Shown: piece by piece, positions 60,848-64,000 of the stretch | How positions within the stretch are numbered: the stretch's first letter is position 1 | Layout of the letters: each line of letters opens with the position of its first letter | NCBI GenBank assembly: GCA_964391195.1 | Contig: CAYMLG010000014.1 | Location: forward strand, 20,107 to 84,106 | DNA: 64,000 nt | Direction of reading: 5' to 3' | From: JAAYXE01 sp964391195 | GTDB lineage: Bacteria; Chloroflexota; Anaerolineae; Anaerolineales; UBA4823 | Position numbers and translations under genes: made by a program | Notes under the pieces: model-generated | Databases searched by the model: none | Told to the model about the DNA's origin: nothing | What the model saw: only the letters and a program-made list of their open reading frames with translations

Positions 60848-62907
60848 GCCCCGGACCGGCGTTGAGCGTTCGCAACTTGAGTATCGCCTACAGGCAGGAT
60901 GAACGCTGGTTGGAGGTCTTGCGTGAGGTGTCTCTGACGATCGCCTCAGGAGAGACTTACGGGCTGGTCGGCGAGAGCGGGTCGGGGAAAACCACTCTGG
61001 CGATGGCGATCATGGGCTATCTGCCCGACAATGGTCGGGTGACTCAAGGGAGCATTCATTTTGCCGGGCAAAACTTGCTGGGGAAAAGCCGCCGGGAAAT
61101 GACACAGGTGTGGGGCCGGCAGATCGGGCTGGTACCGCAAAACCCCCTGTCATCCCTGAACCCTACGATCCAGATCGGTGAGCAGGTGGCAGAAGTGCTG
61201 CGGCAGCATCAAGGGCTGGCCCACGGCCCGGCCTGGAAGCAGGCGGTCCAACTGCTGGCAAGGGTGCGCATCTCCGACCCGGAGCAGGTGGCCCGGAGTT
61301 ACCCCCACCAGCTTAGCGGCGGCATGCAGCAGCGAGTGCTGATCGCCATGGCGCTGAGCACCAACCCCAGGCTGCTGGTGCTGGACGAACCCACGACCAG
61401 CCTGGATGTCACCACGCAGGCATCGATCCTGGATCTTTTCCGCGACCATATCCAGGGTCTGCAGACCTCGATGCTATACGTGACCCATAACCTGGGCGTG
61501 GTCGCCCAATTGTGTGATCGTGTTGGGGTTTTGTACGCCGGTGAACTGGTCGAGGAAGCCGGTATCGAGGATCTGTTCAGCCAGCCGCGCCACCCTTATA
61601 CGCAGGCGTTACTGGACAGCGTGCCTCGCCTGGGGGCGAACAAGGACCAGGTGCAGTTGAAAGCGATCGAAGGGCAGATCCCGCCCTTAGGCGCCCGCCC
61701 GCAAGGCTGTGTGTTTGTCGACCGCTGCCCACTGAGGATCGAGATTTGCCAGGAGAGGCCTCCCCTGTACCCGGCCGGCGAGGGGCGTTTTTCGCGCTGC
61801 CACCGCTGGCAGGAACTGGCGGAAGGGAACCTCACCCAACACCCGGCGGCGGTCCGGGATCGTGAAAAAAGGAATGGCGTAAGTAAAGAGATAGGCGATG
61901 GGGAGCCAAAACTGCTCGAATTGAACGACCTGCGGGTATCTTATGATCTGCGCCGCACAGCCGCGGAGGTGCTCGCAAAACGGCCGAAGCGAAAACTGCG
62001 GGCGGTGGATGGGATCAGCCTGGAACTTCGGCGGGGGAAGACCCTTGGCCTGGTAGGGGAGAGTGGGAGCGGCAAATCTACTCTGGCTCGATCGATTGTT
62101 GGCCTGGTCGAGCGCAGCGGCGGAGAAATCTGCCTGGCGGGAGTATCCCTGCCGGAAGGCCTGTCCGGACGCGATGCAGAGATTCTGCGCCAGGTGCAGA
62201 TGGTTTTTCAGAACCCGGATGAGGCCTTGAACCCGTACCGTACGGTCGGGGCATCGCTGGAGCGACCCTACCACCTGCTGATGAAAATGCCCCGCGAGGA
62301 AGCGGAAGCAAAAGTCAGGCGCCTGCTCGAATTGGTAAGTCTGCCGGTGGAGTATGCCGAGCGCTACCCGGGCCAACTCAGCGGCGGTGAAAAACAACGG
62401 GTGGCTATTGCCAGGGCCTTTGCCGCCCACCCCGACCTGCTGCTGGCCGATGAACCCGTTTCATCATTGGATGTCTCCGTCCAGGCCTCGATCCTGAATC
62501 TGCTCCACGAACTGCAGGTGGAGCGCGGTATCACCCTGCTGCTGATCTCCCACGATCTGGCGGTGGTCGGCTACCTGGCGGATGAGATCGCGGTGATCTA
62601 CCTGGGCCGCCTGATGGAAGTTGCTTCTGCGCAGGCGCTGTTCAAGCCGCCGTACCATCCATACACCGAGGCGCTGCTCTCCGCCATCCCGCGGATGGAA
62701 CCCGGGCAAAGCGAGCCGATCCGCCTGGAGGGAGAGATCCCCGACCCGGGCCAGGCGCCCGGCGGCTGCCCATTCCACACCCGCTGCCCGCGCTTCCTGG
62801 GCGAGATCTGCGTTCAGAAAGCGCCCCCCTGGCAGACCGATCCGGTGAGCGGAAAGCGATATTACTGCCATATCCCTCCCGGTGAACTGCGGGAGAAACA
62901 GAGTTGA
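60832..62907 (+). CDS. Fused double ATPase of a peptide-type ABC transporter (DppD-DppF)
   Basis: 691 residues. The first half (about 1-340) has Walker A GESGSGKTT, signature LSGGMQQR and Walker B LLVLDEPTTSLD. The second half (about 365-691) has GESGSGKST, LSGGEKQR and LLLADEPVSSLD. Each ends in the oligopeptide-transporter Cys-rich C-terminus (QGCVFVDRCPL; GGCPFHTRCPRF). So DppD and DppF, usually separate, are one chain. ATG 60832 lies inside the DppC gene. The stop overlaps the DppB start (TTGA). Confidence 0.94.
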   Translation: MADQLSPGPALSVRNLSIAYRQDERWLEVLREVSLTIASGETYGLVGESGSGKTTLAMAIMGYLPDNGRVTQGSIHFAGQNLLGKSRREMTQVWGRQIGLVPQNPLSSLNPTIQIGEQVAEVLRQHQGLAHGPAWKQAVQLLARVRISDPEQVARSYPHQLSGGMQQRVLIAMALSTNPRLLVLDEPTTSLDVTTQASILDLFRDHIQGLQTSMLYVTHNLGVVAQLCDRVGVLYAGELVEEAGIEDLFSQPRHPYTQALLDSVPRLGANKDQVQLKAIEGQIPPLGARPQGCVFVDRCPLRIEICQERPPLYPAGEGRFSRCHRWQELAEGNLTQHPAAVRDREKRNGVSKEIGDGEPKLLELNDLRVSYDLRRTAAEVLAKRPKRKLRAVDGISLELRRGKTLGLVGESGSGKSTLARSIVGLVERSGGEICLAGVSLPEGLSGRDAEILRQVQMVFQNPDEALNPYRTVGASLERPYHLLMKMPREEAEAKVRRLLELVSLPVEYAERYPGQLSGGEKQRVAIARAFAAHPDLLLADEPVSSLDVSVQASILNLLHELQVERGITLLLISHDLAVVGYLADEIAVIYLGRLMEVASAQALFKPPYHPYTEALLSAIPRMEPGQSEPIRLEGEIPDPGQAPGGCPFHTRCPRFLGEICVQKAPPWQTDPVSGKRYYCHIPPGELREKQS

Positions 62908-63857
62908 ACATGGGACGGTACCTGCTGCGGCGGCTGGGTTTTCTCGCATTGACGATCCTGGTCACCTCATTGATCATCTTCATCGTGACGCAGTTCCTCC
63001 CCGGAGATGTGGCCCGGGTGATCCTGGGCCGCGAGGCCGGTGAAGCTGCGCTGGAGTCCTTACGCCAGGAACTGGGGCTGAACGATCCTCCTCCGCTGCA
63101 GTACCTGCGCTGGTTGGGGGACTTTCTCAGGGGCGATTGGGGGCAGTCGTACAGCACCCGCTCGGAGATCTACCCGCTGGTGATGGGGCGGCTGCGAAAT
63201 TCTCTGATGCTGGCCGTGGTGACCCTGGCGATCTCGATCCCCCTGGCAGTATTCCTGGGGGTGATCGCGGGGTTGAATGAAAACCGCTGGCCCGACCATG
63301 TGATCAGCATCTCCGCCCTGGCGGTCGTTGGACTCCCCGAGTTCGTGACCGGCCTGGCCTTGATCCAAATCCTGGCCTTCAAGCTGCGCTGGCTCCCGGC
63401 GAATTCCTCCATTCGCCCGGACGCGACCTTCGTCGAGGCGCTGCCGATGCTGATCCTTCCGGCCTTGACTGCGACCCTCGTCCTGCTGGCCTATATCGCC
63501 CGGCTGACCCGCTCTGGGGTGGTGGAAGAGCTCAAGCAGCCGTATGTGCGCACGGCCGTGCTGAAGGGGATGCCGCGCAGGACGGTGGTGTTCAAGCACG
63601 TGCTCCGGAACGCGCTGCTGCCCACCATCACCGTGATCGCGATCAGTTTCGGCTGGCTGATCTCCGGGCTGATCGTCATCGAGAATGTGTTCAATTACCC
63701 CGGTTTGGGGCGGCTGCTGGTGTTCGCGATCGACAGGCGGGATCTGCCTCTGCTGCAGGCGGTGACGCTCGTGGCCGTGCTGAGCTTCGCCCTGGCCAAC
63801 CTGGCGGCGGACGTGCTGTACGCGGCCTTGAACCCCAGGATCCGCTTAGGCGGATGA
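62904..63857 (+). CDS. ABC transporter permease, DppB type
   Basis: 317 residues, six TM helices. RRLGFLALTILVTSLIIFIV is the first helix, LPGDVARVILGREAG matches the family's N-terminal loop, and the EAA-like loop is QPYVRTAVLKGMPRRTVVFKHVLRNAL. The TTG at 62904 overlaps the previous stop (TTGA) with GGGAG 8 bases upstream; ATG 62910 two codons later is the alternative. It is the last gene of the operon, before the palindrome at 63880. Confidence 0.92.
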   Translation: MNMGRYLLRRLGFLALTILVTSLIIFIVTQFLPGDVARVILGREAGEAALESLRQELGLNDPPPLQYLRWLGDFLRGDWGQSYSTRSEIYPLVMGRLRNSLMLAVVTLAISIPLAVFLGVIAGLNENRWPDHVISISALAVVGLPEFVTGLALIQILAFKLRWLPANSSIRPDATFVEALPMLILPALTATLVLLAYIARLTRSGVVEELKQPYVRTAVLKGMPRRTVVFKHVLRNALLPTITVIAISFGWLISGLIVIENVFNYPGLGRLLVFAIDRRDLPLLQAVTLVAVLSFALANLAADVLYAALNPRIRLGG

Positions 63858-63879
63858 ATTTAAATCAATAGGAGTAGGG

Positions 63880-63915
63880 GAGATTTGGGCGGGCTGGACA
63901 GCCCGCCCAAATCTC
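63880..63915 (+). terminator. Perfect hairpin after the ABC operon
   Basis: A 17-bp stem (GAGATTTGGGCGGGCTG) with a 2-base centre, 22 bases past the DppB stop. No T-run follows. The inner ten bases of each arm are identical to those of the palindrome at 966-1015. Confidence 0.75.
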
Positions 63916-63991
63916 ACCCCCCTTCTTGAGAGAGCCATGGGTGGTGAAACTGCTCGAAACCGGGAACTGGGGGGTAGGAATGAGAGGGTGC

Positions 63992-63997
63992 TATAAT
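63992..63997 (+). promoter_or_regulatory. -10 box of a gene beyond the right edge
   Basis: TATAAT three bases before the end of the window. The downstream gene is outside; I see no strong -35. Confidence 0.4.
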
Positions 63998-64000
63998 CAG

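Noticed and set aside
1..64000. CRISPR arrays, rRNA or tRNA genes, insertion sequences or prophage
   Set aside because: I saw no regularly spaced repeats, no T-loop/anticodon patterns and no transposase or phage proteins on reading both strands.

Overview
The window looks like a GC-rich (roughly 60 %) chromosomal segment of an Anaerolineae-type Chloroflexota bacterium, probably from a metagenome or draft assembly. The evidence is membrane proteins of the Chlor_Arch_YYY/DUF2298 type (known mainly from Chloroflexi and archaea), a mevalonate kinase next to an isopentenyl phosphate kinase, an F420-type LLM oxidoreductase, a decaprenyl-phosphate phosphoribosyltransferase-like UbiA protein, and no outer-membrane genes. 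A 100-N scaffold gap at 32125-32224 is flanked by two identical 55-base copies and looks like an assembly join, not biology.

Region 1 (1-25230, all minus strand): the 5' end of rpoC, a large sensor histidine kinase, two PlsC acyltransferases with cytidylate kinase, then an 18 kb surface-glycan block. That block holds three GT39/PMT-like GT-C proteins, two DUF2298 proteins (one fused to a GT39 domain), a GNAT acetyltransferase, a SAM methyltransferase, a GT4 glycosyltransferase, a CDP-paratose-epimerase-like sugar epimerase and an AglD/LPG-synthase-TM-like membrane protein. lepA closes the region.

Region 2 (25231-31376): an intergenic locus with a complete promoter, folded RNA and terminator (candidate small RNA or attenuated leader), an SGNH hydrolase, tlyA, then a plus-strand isoprenoid group (UbiA/DPPR-like, mevalonate kinase, isopentenyl phosphate kinase), hsp20 and a DinB/ClbS-like protein. 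The isoprenoid group could supply the polyprenyl phosphate used by the GT-C enzymes of region 1 (inference).

Region 3 (31594-41734, minus): an NnrU-like membrane protein broken by the false gap, an alpha/beta hydrolase, dodecin, an LLM oxidoreductase, a canonical ValRS, a TPR-esterase, and a second, phylogenetically distinct ValRS whose 5' leader is a textbook T-box riboswitch.

Region 4 (41735-58110): an MBL hydrolase, a divergent PlsY, a JAMM peptidase with a membrane protein, a GT4-yraN-miaA operon, fadD, a secreted protein, fabF, a phosphatase/PGM-superfamily enzyme, an EF-G2-type GTPase, a PAP2 phosphatase, an Xaa-Pro peptidase followed by an unlisted 41-residue membrane ORF, and a stand-alone LON-domain protein.

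Region 5 (58300-63857): a peptide-type ABC importer operon with a fused double ATPase. Many transcription units end in long perfect hairpins without a U-tract; two of these, at opposite ends of the window, share the same 10-bp core arms.
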